Assembly (NCBI GenBank): GCA_003216975.1
Contig: QCHY01000015.1
Coordinates: 1 to 44,168, forward strand
Direction of reading: 5' to 3'
DNA: 44,168 nucleotides
Origin: Prochlorococcus sp. AG-402-I20
GTDB taxonomy: Bacteria; Cyanobacteriota; Cyanobacteriia; PCC-6307; Cyanobiaceae
Part shown: piece after piece, positions 43,434 to 44,168 of the stretch
How positions within the stretch are numbered: the first letter of the stretch is position 1
Layout: each line of letters opens with the position of its first letter
The notes under the pieces: generated by a model
The model's input: only the letters and a program-made list of their open reading frames with translations
The model's database searches: none
What the model was told of the DNA's origin: nothing
Made by a program: the position numbers and the translations under genes

Positions 43434-44168
43434 TTAATTTGTTTGATTTAATAAAATCTCTTTATAAGCAATTGATGCATCATTTCGAAACCATCTATGA
43501 GATGCATGAATCAGCTTGCCATTAGAAAATTCAACCCAAGAAAAATGGCACAAGTTTTCACCTGCAGAATCAATCCCTCTTCTTGGAACACAAGCTGCAT
43601 TTAAATATGACGTCCCCCACAGATCTTGGGCAAAAGTTTTTCTAGTTCTATTACCTCCAATTCTTAATTGATGATGAGTATGACCAAAAACAACTAATTC
43701 TGGAATCCTAAATTTACGAATTTGATCAATTGCGATACCAAGATCTTTATCGCCCCAATCCATAGATGGCAATTTCCAATCTCTTCCACAAAGACTAGAA
43801 GACTCTGATCCAAGACCCACTGGTCCTGAATGAGCAAGTATTAATAAAGGAAAATCTAATGGTGCAGATTTAGCCGCAGAAACAATCCTAAGGACAGATT
43901 CATCAAGGCTAACCTCCCCGAAAACCGACTTAACCTCTTGTGTCAAGAAAAACCCTCCCCCACCACTGCAAGGTCTAGCTCCTACAACAGAAAGCTCATT
44001 TAATTTCCATTTTGATAACTTCCAGGAACAATCTTTTTCGCTTAGCAAATCTAATTGAGCTTTTAAGATCTCTCCTGATCCATCCTTCCCTCTATCATGA
44101 TTTCCAAGTATTACAGATGTGGGAATAGAGATTTTATTTATTGCTCGAACAATTCTTAAATCACCATC
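43434..44168 (-). CDS. metallophosphoesterase (5' end cut by right edge)
   Basis: The open frame extends to the last base, giving 244 residues without a start. Metal-binding motifs of calcineurin-like phosphoesterases are in place: DGDLRIV at the edge, LGNHDRG and, later, GHTHHQLRIGG. An internal Met at 44048 would leave out two of these motifs, so it is not the true start. Substrate unknown. The gene converges with the TPM gene. Confidence 0.86.
   Translation of the reverse strand, partial: DGDLRIVRAINKISIPTSVILGNHDRGKDGSGEILKAQLDLLSEKDCSWKLSKWKLNELSVVGARPCSGGGGFFLTQEVKSVFGEVSLDESVLRIVSAAKSAPLDFPLLILAHSGPVGLGSESSSLCGRDWKLPSMDWGDKDLGIAIDQIRKFRIPELVVFGHTHHQLRIGGNRTRKTFAQDLWGTSYLNAACVPRRGIDSAGENLCHFSWVEFSNGKLIHASHRWFRNDASIAYKEILLNQTN

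Noticed and set aside
1-44168. CRISPR array, transposase, prophage or restriction system
   Set aside because: No regularly spaced direct repeats and no recognisable cas, transposase, integrase or methylase genes were found.

Overview
The window looks like a chromosomal segment of a marine picocyanobacterium, most likely Prochlorococcus. DNA is AT-rich, genes are short and tightly packed, Shine-Dalgarno sites are weak, and the conserved genes are cyanobacterial: pcyA, gun4, psb28, a SipA-type DUF3148 gene, a DUF1824 gene, DevBCA-type exporter genes, and glnA behind an NtcA-like promoter. The clade cannot be fixed from sequence alone; a low-light, NATL-like type is my guess. I saw no rRNA, tRNA, CRISPR array, transposase or prophage gene.

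Layout. 1-8552 is leftward: recG (cut by the edge), an unknown gene translationally coupled to tsf, tsf, rpsB, a family 2 glycosyltransferase, a hidden 51-aa basic protein, then devA-devC-devB-pcyA as one probable operon. 8923-14353 is mostly rightward: a catalytic/non-catalytic pair of M16 peptidases, bioY-lspA (start/stop overlap) and a membrane GTPase, with sipA on the other strand. 14295-24556 is a dense core region: a hidden small membrane protein, a PLP decarboxylase, tadA, a photorespiratory-type aminotransferase, glnA, a methyltransferase, an RsbW-like ATPase, gun4, mnmH, psb28 and an AI-2E-type permease.

24557-38827 differs. Coding density falls, spacers reach 600-700 bases, and most genes encode unrecognised proteins of 27-150 aa on both strands. 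Recognisable here are DoxX, a BaiN/HI0933 flavoprotein, an MTHFR-like protein, a nucleoside 2-deoxyribosyltransferase-like protein, a ribbon-helix-helix-like protein and a DUF1824 protein. The same stretch holds a 64-nt GC-rich near-perfect palindrome, a perfect 30-bp hairpin, a pair of inverted paralogs, a protein built of 11-residue repeats, and two adjacent small proteins with CX3C motifs. It reads as a small-gene accessory region.

38828-44168 returns to core genes: purK with a candidate 6S RNA just upstream on the same strand, aroB, a MidA-type methyltransferase, a TPM-domain (Psb32-like) membrane protein and a metallophosphoesterase cut by the right edge.

Main themes are translation and tRNA modification (tsf, rpsB, tadA, mnmH), nitrogen assimilation (glnA), tetrapyrrole and photosystem upkeep (pcyA, gun4, psb28, TPM protein), envelope export (DevBCA, lspA) and purine and aromatic biosynthesis (purK, aroB).
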